Positions 1-8,952 of a stretch of 64,000 nucleotides of DNA are shown piece by piece. The translations under genes were made by a program, and so were the position numbers. Positions within the stretch are counted from its first letter, which is position 1. The number at the start of each line of letters is the position of its first letter. Source of the stretch: Sphingomonas abietis (GTDB lineage: Bacteria; Pseudomonadota; Alphaproteobacteria; Sphingomonadales; Sphingomonadaceae); NCBI RefSeq assembly GCF_027625475.1, contig NZ_CP115174.1, positions 2,639,001 to 2,703,000 of the forward strand, read 5' to 3'. A model generated the notes under the pieces. It ran no database searches and was not told the origin of the DNA. It saw nothing but the letters and a program-made list of their open reading frames with translations.

Positions 1-1494
<1,494 letters not shown>

Positions 1495-1503
1495 ATCAGA
1501 AAT

Positions 1504-1533
1504 GGCGCCGCGACAGGGTCGCGGCGCCGTTTC
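1504..1533. terminator. Rho-independent terminator-like hairpin after leuA
   Basis: Perfect 11-bp inverted repeat (GGCGCCGCGAC, 3-base loop, then its complement) followed by GTTTC on the plus strand. It sits in the 57-base convergent gap between leuA and the minus-strand glycine-zipper gene, so it may serve both. The U-tract is poor on both strands. Confidence 0.7.
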
Positions 1534-1551
1534 GATCAACCGATCGGCGGA

Positions 1552-1899
1552 TCAGCAGCGGGTGCGATGGCGCCCGATCGCATTGCCGAGCAGCGCACCA
1601 CCACCCGCACCGACGACGGTGCCGAGCGTCTTGTCGCCACGGCCGGCGATGGAATTACCCGCGAGACCACCCGCCAGCGCGCCGACGATGGCGCCGGTGC
1701 CGCCGCCGCGATGGCAGCGATAGCCCCGATCATAGCCGCCGCGATCGCCATAATAGCCACCATGGCGGCCATAGCCGCCGCGGTCGTAACCGCCATGATC
1801 ATAGTAACCACCATGATGATGGTGCGCCTGCGCAGGGACGGCGACGCCCACCACGCCCATGCTCGCCAGTGCGGTGGCGGCGATGACTTTCTTGAACAT
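1552..1899 (-). CDS. Secreted His/Gly/Tyr-rich glycine-zipper 2TM protein
   Basis: A 115-residue envelope protein. Residues 1-25 form a clear Sec signal peptide ending VPAQA. A low-complexity His/Gly/Tyr/Arg stretch (about 26-65) follows, then a glycine-zipper pair (about 68-108, with GAIVGALAGGLAGN and GTVVGAGGGALLGN) of the kind that inserts in or associates with the outer membrane. The start ATG is preceded by GGGAGTGAG. The His-rich part could bind metal, but this is inference. A 12-bp perfect inverted repeat lies 56-91 bases upstream and may be its operator. Similar small Rick17kDa/Gly-zipper proteins are common in sphingomonads; their exact function is not known. Confidence 0.85.
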   Translation of the reverse strand: MFKKVIAATALASMGVVGVAVPAQAHHHHGGYYDHGGYDRGGYGRHGGYYGDRGGYDRGYRCHRGGGTGAIVGALAGGLAGNSIAGRGDKTLGTVVGAGGGALLGNAIGRHRTRC

Positions 1900-1954
1900 G
1901 GACTCACTCCCGATGTCTGGACCGTGATCAGGTCTAGGCCATCGCGCTTGACCT

Positions 1955-1990
1955 GCGACTGAACCGCCCTGTCAGCATCGGTTCAGTCGC
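1955..1990. promoter_or_regulatory. Perfect 12-bp inverted repeat upstream of the glycine-zipper gene
   Basis: Arms GCGACTGAACCG (1955-1966) and its exact complement (1979-1990) flank a 12-base loop. There is no T-run on either side, so it is unlikely to be an intrinsic terminator for the TonB receptor gene ending at 2055. Its position 56 bases upstream of the glycine-zipper start suggests an operator or mRNA leader hairpin. Confidence 0.55.
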
Positions 1991-2054
1991 CATTCTTCGA
2001 TCCGGGAGGAATTCCGGCCGCCGCGCGTCGCTGCGCAGGGCGGCCGGCGCGGCC

Positions 2055-4055
2055 TTATATCGCGAGCTTCACCACGAAGCGGACATTGCGGCCGGGCAGC
2101 ACCACGTCGTCCTTGTTGAGCGAGGCCGCGTTGCGCTGGATGTCGTTGGTCAGATTATGGCCGACGATCGCCAGTTCGAGGCCCGGATGCTGCTCAAGCG
2201 GCCGCCAGGCGAGGTTCGCATCCAGCTCGACATAGCTGGGCGTCGCGGTGTCAAAGGCGCCGAAGCGGTTCTGCCGCCCATAATAAGTGAACAGGAAGCC
2301 GGCATCGACCGGCTTGCTCTCCCACGACAGGCCGCCGCCGACGCGATAGGGCGGGATGCGCGGCACATTGCCGTCATGGTTCAGCGTGGCGCGGGTATAG
2401 TCGCCGATCGCCTTGGCCTCCAGCGTGCCGCCCGACGCGGTCTTGACCAGCGCATAGGAGGCCTGCCCTTCGAGGCCGCGGAAATGCGCGCCCTGCTGGC
2501 GATAGTTGAGCTCCTTCAGATCGTCGCCATCGCCGACCACGCAATCGCCGTCATCGTCGCAGGTGCGGCCGGTGAGTTCGCCATAGATATAGTTGTGGAA
2601 CCAGGTGCTGTAGACGCTGCCCTCGAAGCGGAAGCCGCCGGTGTTGACGCGGATCGTCCCTTCCAGCGAGTTGGCGCGCTCGATCTTGAGGTTGGGATCG
2701 CCGGTCTCGAAGGTGTCGGGGCCGTCATGGCCGCCGCGCGCGAACAATTCGGTCTGCGCCGGGGCGCGGCCGGTGCTGGAGAAGGTCAGGCCGAGCTTCA
2801 CCGCCTTGTTGACGTCGAGCAGCGCGCCGATCGATCCGCTCGCCGGCGTGAAATTGTCCCTGGTGGGGACGTCGGAGCGCGGCGTGCCCTTGACGCTGAC
2901 ATGCTCGATACGGCCGCTCGCCTGGATCTTCAGCGCCGCAGTGATCGGCGCCTCGGTGAAGATATAGCCGGCCTCCGATTTGGTCAGGGTCGGGAAAAGA
3001 TAGGAGCTGTCCTCGCCCAGCGCGGAGAATGTGCGATGCTGGACCTCGGCACCGAGCGCCGTGTTTTGCAGGAAGCCGATCGGGCCGAGCAGCAATTCGG
3101 CATGGCCGTCATATTCGCGGTTGCGGAAGGTGCTGTCGACGCTGCCGTCGGGTTCCTTTTCGCTATGCTGATATTTGGCATAGCTGCCGTCGAAGGTCAG
3201 CGTTCGGAACAGGCCGCTTCCGAGATCGAAGCTGTCGCGGGTCAGCAGCTTGGTCTGGTGCATGTCGATATAGGTGGTGTCGCTGGGGATGCCGTATTGC
3301 GCGTCATAATCCATGATCGCGATGCCGACATGGCTCGTCTTGCCCGGGCCGAAGAAATAGGAGGTGCCGACCGTCTCGCCATAGCCATGGAAGAAGCTGT
3401 TCTGCTGGGTGCCGAGCGGCGTGTCATAATCGTCGGCATGGCGGTAGAAGCCGTCGACATGCACGGCGAGATCGCCGACCTGCCCGTCCGCCATCAGCGA
3501 GCCCTGCCCGGTGTTGGAGACGGTATCGAAGCTGCCGTCCATCTCGGCCGACAGCGGCCTGGTCGGCAGGGTCATCGGCACGCGGTTGTTGAGCACGTTG
3601 ACGACGCCGCCGATCGCCTGGCTGCCATAGCGCAGCGTGCCGGCGCCGCGCACCACCTCGATGCTCTGCGCGGACAGCGGATCGATCGGGACGCCGTGAT
3701 CGGGGCCGATGTCCGACACGTCCGAGCTGCTCGAGCCATCCTCCAGGATGCGGACGCGGGTGGCGTCCATGCCGCGGATGATCGGGCGGCTGGCGCCGGA
3801 GGCAAAGGTCGTCGCCGCAATGCCGGGCACCTGGGCGAGCGCGTCGGCGATGCTGGCGCCGCCATTCTGCAGGATCGTCTCGCGATCGACCTTGGCGGCG
3901 ATGGTCGGCGTATCGCTGCCGTCGGAGACGAAGGGCGAGGCGGTGACGATGATATCCTGCGCCTTCGTCGGGGCAGCGACAGGGGCCTGCTGCGCGGACA
4001 CGGCGGCAGGGATGAGCGCGGCGGAGGCCACGCCCAGCAGGAAGAGGGTACGCAT
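2055..4055 (-). CDS. TonB-dependent outer-membrane receptor, ZnuD-like (probable zinc uptake)
   Basis: A 666-residue outer-membrane receptor. It has a signal peptide (1-21, ending AVSAQ), a plug domain (about 35-150 with IIVTASPF, PGIAATTF, IEVVRGAGTLRYGSQAIGG) and a 22-strand barrel ending in a C-terminal aromatic-poor KLAI. The features GPDHGVPIDP in the plug, GGHDGP and a long Asp/Cys/Gly loop (around residue 500) resemble ZnuD-type zinc receptors rather than siderophore receptors. The start has GGAG 9 bases upstream. It lies 100 bases downstream of a DUF2946-like gene on the same strand, and a ZIP metal transporter is divergent, which supports zinc import. Regulation by Zur is suggested by a palindrome upstream of the pair. 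The substrate is inferred from resemblance and neighbours. Confidence 0.85.
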   Translation of the reverse strand: MRTLFLLGVASAALIPAAVSAQQAPVAAPTKAQDIIVTASPFVSDGSDTPTIAAKVDRETILQNGGASIADALAQVPGIAATTFASGASRPIIRGMDATRVRILEDGSSSSDVSDIGPDHGVPIDPLSAQSIEVVRGAGTLRYGSQAIGGVVNVLNNRVPMTLPTRPLSAEMDGSFDTVSNTGQGSLMADGQVGDLAVHVDGFYRHADDYDTPLGTQQNSFFHGYGETVGTSYFFGPGKTSHVGIAIMDYDAQYGIPSDTTYIDMHQTKLLTRDSFDLGSGLFRTLTFDGSYAKYQHSEKEPDGSVDSTFRNREYDGHAELLLGPIGFLQNTALGAEVQHRTFSALGEDSSYLFPTLTKSEAGYIFTEAPITAALKIQASGRIEHVSVKGTPRSDVPTRDNFTPASGSIGALLDVNKAVKLGLTFSSTGRAPAQTELFARGGHDGPDTFETGDPNLKIERANSLEGTIRVNTGGFRFEGSVYSTWFHNYIYGELTGRTCDDDGDCVVGDGDDLKELNYRQQGAHFRGLEGQASYALVKTASGGTLEAKAIGDYTRATLNHDGNVPRIPPYRVGGGLSWESKPVDAGFLFTYYGRQNRFGAFDTATPSYVELDANLAWRPLEQHPGLELAIVGHNLTNDIQRNAASLNKDDVVLPGRNVRFVVKLAI

Positions 4056-4155
4056 GGGAATTCACTCCAGAATCTGGGTGGCCGGGCGCACGCGCGCCGG
4101 CGGCGAGGAGAGGCGACGCGCCCCTCTCCCTTCGATGTCGTTCAGGTGATGTGGT

Positions 4156-4605
4156 TCAGGCGTGGGTGGGGGTCGGCGGCCCGCGACCACGCCATGCATG
4201 GGATCGCGCCTGCCCGGTCAGATCGGAGAGAATGACGAAGAGACGCCAGTAGATCGCGGCGATCGGCAGCGGAACGCGGATATCCGCCGACGAGACATAG
4301 GCGCCCGCCTGACGGGCATCGAAACAGATCGCGCAATCCGTCGGCTGGCCCGAGAAACGCCCCGCTGCCGAAACGACGGTGGGCGCCGCCGCCTGCGTCG
4401 CGACCGGACGGGATCGCACGGCCCGGTCGACATGGGTTTCGATCACGAAGCTTTGCCACAGCAGAGCGGCGAGCAAGGCGATCGTCAGCACGAGGCGATG
4501 CCCCGGCCGCAACCTCAGCCCCGGCCGACCGACGGCATCATCACCGGCGGACGCGGCGCGCGGTCGCAAGTCCGTCCTTCCCACCCTGCTGCGACATATG
4601 ATCAC
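4156..4605 (-). CDS. DUF2946-like small membrane-anchored protein
   Basis: A 149-residue product when read from the GTG at 4605, which has AGGTGGGA about 2 bases before it. An ATG upstream at 4746 would add 47 low-complexity residues and would run through the regulatory palindrome, so it is less likely. A single hydrophobic segment (LVLTIALLAALLWQSFV, about residues 40-57) is followed by a CAIC motif and a C-terminus ending RGRGPPTP. Both features are typical of DUF2946 proteins, which often sit beside metal-related TonB receptors. The function of the family is not known. It probably forms an operon with the downstream receptor gene (50 codon-free bases plus short leader). Confidence 0.7.
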   Translation of the reverse strand: MIICRSRVGRTDLRPRAASAGDDAVGRPGLRLRPGHRLVLTIALLAALLWQSFVIETHVDRAVRSRPVATQAAAPTVVSAAGRFSGQPTDCAICFDARQAGAYVSSADIRVPLPIAAIYWRLFVILSDLTGQARSHAWRGRGPPTPTHA

Positions 4606-4648
4606 GGTCCCACCTTTTCGCGACGCCTGGCGGCGCTCTGCGTTCAGG

Positions 4649-4672
4649 GATGAGATGTTATGATATCTCATC
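4649..4672. promoter_or_regulatory. Zur-like operator palindrome
   Basis: A 24-bp palindrome with perfect 8-bp outer arms GATGAGAT/ATCTCATC. Its core ATGTTAT-N3-ATCTCAT matches about 14 of 16 defined positions of the alphaproteobacterial Zur box ATGTTATAnTATAACAT. It lies 44 bases upstream of the GTG start of the DUF2946-like/TonB-receptor pair. A weaker match (about 12 of 16) lies at 4852-4868 near the divergent ZIP gene. The assignment rests on motif similarity and metal-transport neighbours. Confidence 0.55.
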
Positions 4673-5003
4673 GGTGGTGGCAATGGCCTATCGATGCGGA
4701 TCAGCGCGGTGGACCGCCATCCGCTTCCGGCGGCTCGCATCCTCAAAATATCTCGGAGTGTCGATGCGCCCCGTCCCCCCGATGGCCGCCCCGCGCCCCT
4801 CTACGCCGCCGAACCGCCGCTTTTCGCTGTCCGTTCACGATCCATCGTTTAATGTGATGGTATATCGTTCTATATTGTCGCATGGCCACCGTCAAACCAG
4901 CGAACGATAGCGATGCCATGATGACCATCCCCCGCTCCCGCGCCCCACGGCCGAGGCCGCCGATCCGGCCATGGCCCGCTGCCCGCCATCGGGAGGCCGG
5001 ACG
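4673..5003. other. Divergent intergenic region, no gene
   Basis: About 330 bases between the DUF2946-like gene and the ZIP gene. The section 4845-4885 is unusually AT-rich (TTTAATGTGATGGTATATCG) and probably holds the ZIP promoter and a second, weaker Zur-like site. No credible coding frame was found here. Confidence 0.5.
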
Positions 5004-5720
5004 GTGACCGGTCCATCCGGCATGGCGCTGCTGCTCGGGATCGCGGCGAGCGGGGCGACGCTGATCGGCGGCACGCTCGCCTTGCGCTACCATCGCCGGC
5101 TCGGCGTGATCCTCGGCCTGGCGGCCGGCATGGTGATCGGCGTCGCCCTGTTCGATCTGCTTCCCGAAGCGCTGGCGCTGACCGGCACCCGCTTCGCCGA
5201 TGGATCGGTGCTGACGATGACCGGGCTGGCGCTGATCGCCTATATGTTCGTCGATCGGCTGGCGGGGGGCGCAACATCCCTGTCGGGCCGTCTGCGCGCC
5301 CATCTCGCGCCGGCGAGCCTGACCCTCCACAGCTTCATCGACGGCACCGGGATCGGGCTGGCCTTCCAGCTGTCCCCGGCCGCAGGCGTGCTCGTCGCCA
5401 CCGCCGTCATCGCCCATGATCTGGCCGATGGCGTGAACGCCGTCAGCCTCGCCCTCGCCACCGGGGATCGCGCCTCGGCGCGGCGCTGGCTCGCGCTCAA
5501 CGCGGCCGCGCCGATCGCCGGCGTGCTGGCGGGAAGCGCGGTGCCGGTCTCGGCGCCAATCCTCGGCATGACGCTGGCGACCTTCGCCGGCGTCTTCCTT
5601 TATATCGGCGCGTCGCAACTGCTGCCGCGCAGCCATGCGCTCCGCCCCGCGCCGTCGACCAGCCTCGCCAGCCTGGCGGGCGCGCTGTTCATGCTGGTCG
5701 CGGTGCGGCTGGGCCACTGA
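5004..5720 (+). CDS. ZIP-family divalent metal transporter
   Basis: A 238-residue inner-membrane protein with about eight hydrophobic segments. The two signature helices are visible: LHSFIDGTGIG (His109, Asp113; TM4) and IAHDLADGVNAV (His138, Asp139, Asp142; TM5), which together form the binuclear metal site in ZIP carriers. I chose the GTG at 5004 because GGGAGG lies 7 bases upstream; an ATG at 4971 has no SD. ZIP proteins import Zn2+ or other divalent metals into the cytoplasm. Here the metal is probably zinc, because the divergent operon encodes a ZnuD-like receptor. The family includes exporters and broad-range members, so specificity is inference. Confidence 0.86.
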   Translation: MTGPSGMALLLGIAASGATLIGGTLALRYHRRLGVILGLAAGMVIGVALFDLLPEALALTGTRFADGSVLTMTGLALIAYMFVDRLAGGATSLSGRLRAHLAPASLTLHSFIDGTGIGLAFQLSPAAGVLVATAVIAHDLADGVNAVSLALATGDRASARRWLALNAAAPIAGVLAGSAVPVSAPILGMTLATFAGVFLYIGASQLLPRSHALRPAPSTSLASLAGALFMLVAVRLGH

Positions 5721-5847
5721 TCCGCGGCGCCAAGCCATTCCACCATGGCCAGGGGCGACGCGCCCGCGCCCGCCCGCGTCGATGGCGATCGTGCCGGGGG
5801 ATCACGCAATGGGTTACAGCGGTCGCTGCGTCCGTTAAAGGGAGGCC

Positions 5848-6093
5848 ATGAGGCAAGCATCCGGCACCATCGAACGCGCCTATCAACTGGCGGGCACAGG
5901 GCATTGTCGCACGATAGACGAGATCGTTCGACGCCTCACCGCCGAAGGCTATGACAGTCCGCAGGCGCATCTTGCCGGCAAGGGCCTCCGCCTCGAATTG
6001 CGCAAGCTGATCAAGGCGCGCGAAAATCCGTCCGCCGCCCGGCCGACCGGCACCGAGCCCGGCACCGAGCCCAACACCTCGGCAGCGGGCTGA
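5848..6093 (+). CDS. Small conserved hypothetical protein
   Basis: An 81-residue, basic, probably cytoplasmic protein. The start ATG has GGGAGG 5 bases upstream. Residues 1-58 look like a compact helical unit (IERAYQLAGTG, TIDEIVRRLTAEGYDS, LRLELRKLIKAR) reminiscent of a small DNA-binding or helix-turn-helix fold. The tail is a disordered Pro/Thr/Glu repeat (GTEPGTEP). Similar short proteins occur in sphingomonads, but I know no function. The codon pattern and SD support a real gene. Confidence 0.7.
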   Translation: MRQASGTIERAYQLAGTGHCRTIDEIVRRLTAEGYDSPQAHLAGKGLRLELRKLIKARENPSAARPTGTEPGTEPNTSAAG

Positions 6094-6114
6094 GCGCCGG
6101 CTGACGACCACGCC

Positions 6115-6975
6115 TCAAGGGGAAGGATAGACTTCCAGCAGGGCCTTGATCCGCGCCTTTATCTCGGCGGGCAGCACGAAGCTTCGCCCATAGGACGCCC
6201 GATCCACCGCGCGCCGCTCGACCAATTGATCATGGAGATCGCCCATCAGGCCGTTGATCGCGCTGAGCGAGCGCGACATGTCGTATCGGTCCTGCGTCGG
6301 CTCGATCGTCCGCAGCGTATCCCAGAACGACACCTGCCGCCCGATCACCTTGCGGGTGACGTGAAACCGATGCCCCGTCACCATGTCGTCGGCCACCAGC
6401 GCGGCGAGCGAGCGGACGTCTTTCTCCAGCAACGCCCGGAACGCCGACGGGCTGGTCAGCAGCAGCCGATCGGCCTCCCGGTAGAGCCGGGCCAGCGGCA
6501 GCCGGGCCAGCAGCAGCCGAAGAATATAGGCCTCCCGCAGCACCGTGCCCCGCCGCTTGTTGCGATAGGCGTCCTGCAGATGGCCCATCGTGACCGTCAC
6601 GCGGTTGAGCAGCCGCGGATAGGCATGGGGCGCGCCATAGAGCGCGTGCGCGTACCGGAAATGCTTGAACTTCGCGCGGATGTGCTTGAATCGCAGCCGA
6701 TCCGCGGCATCCAGGTCGCGATCCCGCACCAGCCTGGCGATGAGCTGGCCGAGGCCGTCCCGGTCGAAGCCCGAATACCAGAGCTGTCGGCAGATCCGGA
6801 AACAGGCGGCCAGCTCGTCCTGGGCATAATCGAACCGAATCTCGGCCGGCAGCCGGGCGTCGGCGTCCAGCTCGTCGTCGATCAGCACGGCGGCGAACAG
6901 CGCATCGCATTGCGCGATCGGGAACGGGCCGGCGTCGAGCGCGGCGCGGTCCAGCGCGCGGGGTGCGTCGGTCAT
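6115..6975 (-). CDS. Conserved alpha-helical protein coupled to a P-loop kinase-like gene
   Basis: A 286-residue soluble protein with no signal peptide or membrane segment. It appears almost entirely helical, with many Arg, Leu and His residues (for example RFKHIRAKFKHFRYAHALYG near 95-115 and HRFHVTRKVIGRQ near 198-210). I do not recognise the family; a distant relation to CHAD-like helical bundles is possible but unproven. The ATG overlaps the stop of the preceding P-loop gene by four bases (ATGA), so the two are translationally coupled and probably act together. The product of the upstream gene resembles thymidylate kinase, so this protein may be its partner or act on a related substrate. 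Confidence 0.72.
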   Translation of the reverse strand: MTDAPRALDRAALDAGPFPIAQCDALFAAVLIDDELDADARLPAEIRFDYAQDELAACFRICRQLWYSGFDRDGLGQLIARLVRDRDLDAADRLRFKHIRAKFKHFRYAHALYGAPHAYPRLLNRVTVTMGHLQDAYRNKRRGTVLREAYILRLLLARLPLARLYREADRLLLTSPSAFRALLEKDVRSLAALVADDMVTGHRFHVTRKVIGRQVSFWDTLRTIEPTQDRYDMSRSLSAINGLMGDLHDQLVERRAVDRASYGRSFVLPAEIKARIKALLEVYPSP

Positions 6976-7655
6976 GCCGGCTGCCGTTCGAGCATGGCGG
7001 CGACCGCCGCCTTGGCCTCCGCGACGACGATCGCCAGCGGCTGGCTGGTATCGATATCGACGATGGGGACGGTCCCGCCAAAGCGCAGGTCCGAGATCCG
7101 GGCGATCTTCTTGGCCAGCGCGGCCGGATCATGATCCGGCTTGCGTAACATAGCCGTCTCGACATCGACATGAAGCCGGATCACGAGATCGGGCGCGTGC
7201 GCCGTCATCCATTCGAAATGCTTCTGCTCGCGCACCGCGAGCGTCCGGGCGATCCCGCGATCATGACGCACCTTGCCGAACCCGGGGCCATCGAGCCCGT
7301 CGGGCACGTCCAGTTGCGGAAAACGATCGGCCAGGATCGCGATACCCTGCCGGCGCATGGCGAGCATCCGCCGGAACCGCCGCAGGCGCCGCAACGAGAA
7401 GGCGTAGATGGCGAGCGCGGCGATCGGGCTCGGCCCCTTCCGGCTGCCCGCGTCCTTGACCGTCTTCTGGATCGTGCGGTCCATCCGGCGCCCGATCATC
7501 GGCATCCGCCCGATGGCGCGGCCGAGATTGCCCGACTGCTTGCCGAGATGACAGAGCATGGCGGGACGCTGTTCGCCCATCCATTCGAGCAAGGCCTGAC
7601 CGACCGTCGATTTCCCCGATCCGTCCGAACCGACGATGGCGATCAATGGTGCCAC
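6972..7655 (-). CDS. Thymidylate-kinase-like P-loop NTPase (first of a paralogous pair)
   Basis: A 227-residue product from the GTG at 7655. This start places GAGGA 9 bases upstream and lines up with the core start of the divergent paralogue (VAPLIAIVG versus MAPLVAFVG). A longer frame from ATG 7757 lacks an SD. A Walker A motif GSDGSGKST is near residue 9, a DR(F)P motif typical of dTMP kinases is near 132, and a RKPDH motif is near 183. Unlike a canonical Tmk it has an inserted RMPMIGRR region and a basic FSLRRLRRFRRML segment. It phosphorylates or binds an unknown substrate. The pair with the helical gene 6115-6975 is in one operon. Confidence 0.75.
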   Translation of the reverse strand: MAPLIAIVGSDGSGKSTVGQALLEWMGEQRPAMLCHLGKQSGNLGRAIGRMPMIGRRMDRTIQKTVKDAGSRKGPSPIAALAIYAFSLRRLRRFRRMLAMRRQGIAILADRFPQLDVPDGLDGPGFGKVRHDRGIARTLAVREQKHFEWMTAHAPDLVIRLHVDVETAMLRKPDHDPAALAKKIARISDLRFGGTVPIVDIDTSQPLAIVVAEAKAAVAAMLERQPA

Positions 7656-7810
7656 GCGCACAAATCCTCGATCCGATGCCCGGAAAAGGGCCGACCGGGC
7701 CGGCAGATGCTGCCGCTCACCAAATATGTCAAATCGAATATTATTGATCTGGAACATTGCAGAATGATGACAAGATGATCATCTAGCGCGGCGGGAAGCG
7801 TTGATCGAAT

Positions 7811-8746
7811 GTGTCGGAGTCTGCCGTGAAGAGCTGGGCCGTGAAGAGCTGGAACGTGGTGGCGGGGCATCGCTGGCTGAGCGTCGCCATCCTGCTGGTC
7901 CTGTGTCTGGTCGCGGCCGCACGCCTGACCCTGACCCATCGCGACGATATCGGCCTGATCGTCATCCTGTGCGCCATTGCCCTTATCGCGGATCGCTTCT
8001 GGCCGACGCTCGACTATCGGCTGACCGCCGCGCCGATGGCGCCGCTGGTCGCGTTCGTCGGCTGCGATGGATCGGGCAAGTCGACCCTGACCACCGATCT
8101 TTTCAAGGCGGTGAGCGACGTGCAGCCGACGGCGGTCAGCTATCTGGGCCTGGGCTCCGGGGCGATCGGCGAACGGATCAAGCGGCTGCCGATCATCGGC
8201 CGGCATGTCGAGCGCAGGCTCGCCCGGAAAGCCGCCCAGACCCGGACGAGGGGCGAGAAGATTCCCGGTCTCTTCACGGCGCTGGTCGTCTACATGTTCT
8301 CGCTCGCCCGTCTTCGCCGCTTCAACCAGATGCTCAAATTGCGCCGCGCCGGGGTCGTCATCCTGACCGACAGATATCCGCAGATCGAATATCCCGGCTT
8401 CTATGACGGCCCGGGGCTGTCCGCGGCATCGCCACGCAGCCGGCTGGTGTTCGCGCTCGCCCGGCAGGAGCGCCGCCTGTACGAATATATGACGAGCTTC
8501 CGCCCGGATGTCGTGGTCCGGCTGGATGTCGATGTCGACACCGCGCTGGCGCGCAAACCCGATCATCGCGCGGACCTGCTCCGCAAGAAGGTGGAGGTGA
8601 CCCCGCTGCTGCGTTTTGCGGGCGCCCCGATCGTCGATCTGGACGCCACCCTGCCCTACACCGTGGTCTATCGTCAGGCCGCCCAGATCCTGGGCAGCAC
8701 GATCGCGCGCCGGGCGGTCGATCGTCTGTCGGCGATCGCGGCCTGA
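7811..8746 (+). CDS. Membrane-anchored thymidylate-kinase-like P-loop NTPase (second paralogue)
   Basis: A 311-residue protein. Two hydrophobic segments (about 22-41 and 46-64) precede the kinase-like domain, so this paralogue is likely anchored in the inner membrane with the catalytic domain in the cytoplasm. Walker A GCDGSGKST is near residue 83. It shares with the divergent gene the inserted RLPIIGRHVERR, FSLARLRRF, DRYPQIEYPGFYDGPG and RKPDH motifs, and so is a clear duplicate. The gene is divergent from its paralogue with only a short AT-rich spacer (7656-7810). Kinases of this type appear near polysaccharide genes in some genomes, but nothing here identifies the substrate. Confidence 0.75.
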   Translation: MSESAVKSWAVKSWNVVAGHRWLSVAILLVLCLVAAARLTLTHRDDIGLIVILCAIALIADRFWPTLDYRLTAAPMAPLVAFVGCDGSGKSTLTTDLFKAVSDVQPTAVSYLGLGSGAIGERIKRLPIIGRHVERRLARKAAQTRTRGEKIPGLFTALVVYMFSLARLRRFNQMLKLRRAGVVILTDRYPQIEYPGFYDGPGLSAASPRSRLVFALARQERRLYEYMTSFRPDVVVRLDVDVDTALARKPDHRADLLRKKVEVTPLLRFAGAPIVDLDATLPYTVVYRQAAQILGSTIARRAVDRLSAIAA

Positions 8747-8752
8747 TCACGG

Positions 8753-8807
8753 CCCCCTCTCCGCCGAGCGGCACAGGGGAATGTTGGGGAATGGCGGGGA
8801 GAGGGGG
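8753..8807. repeat. Inverted repeat in a convergent gap
   Basis: Arms CCCCCTCTCC (8753-8762) and GGAGAGGGGG (8798-8807) are exact complements, with extra GCC/GGC pairing inside. The loop holds the related sequences GGGGAATGTTGGGGAATGG. No T-run follows. It may help end both convergent transcripts (P-loop gene and SDR gene). Confidence 0.45.
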
Positions 8808-8952
8808 AACGGCCGGGTGGTCGCGCCGACGCTCGATTGCCCGGCGGGCGCTCGCTCGGTCGACGATCCGATGGCGCCGGCGTTGCGCGACGGCGCAAAG
8901 CCGATCGCGGGCCCCCCTGCCGGCCGATCCGGCGCCATCGGCAGGCCGCCTG

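Noticed and set aside
2157..4235. Long open frame (692 residues) opposite the TonB receptor gene
   Set aside because: It is antisense to a clear receptor gene with signal peptide, plug and barrel; its Arg/Ala-rich product reflects GC-rich codon bias.
7655..7757. Longer start (ATG 7757) for the first P-loop gene
   Set aside because: No SD; the added 34 residues do not align with the paralogue, whose domain starts at the equivalent of GTG 7655.
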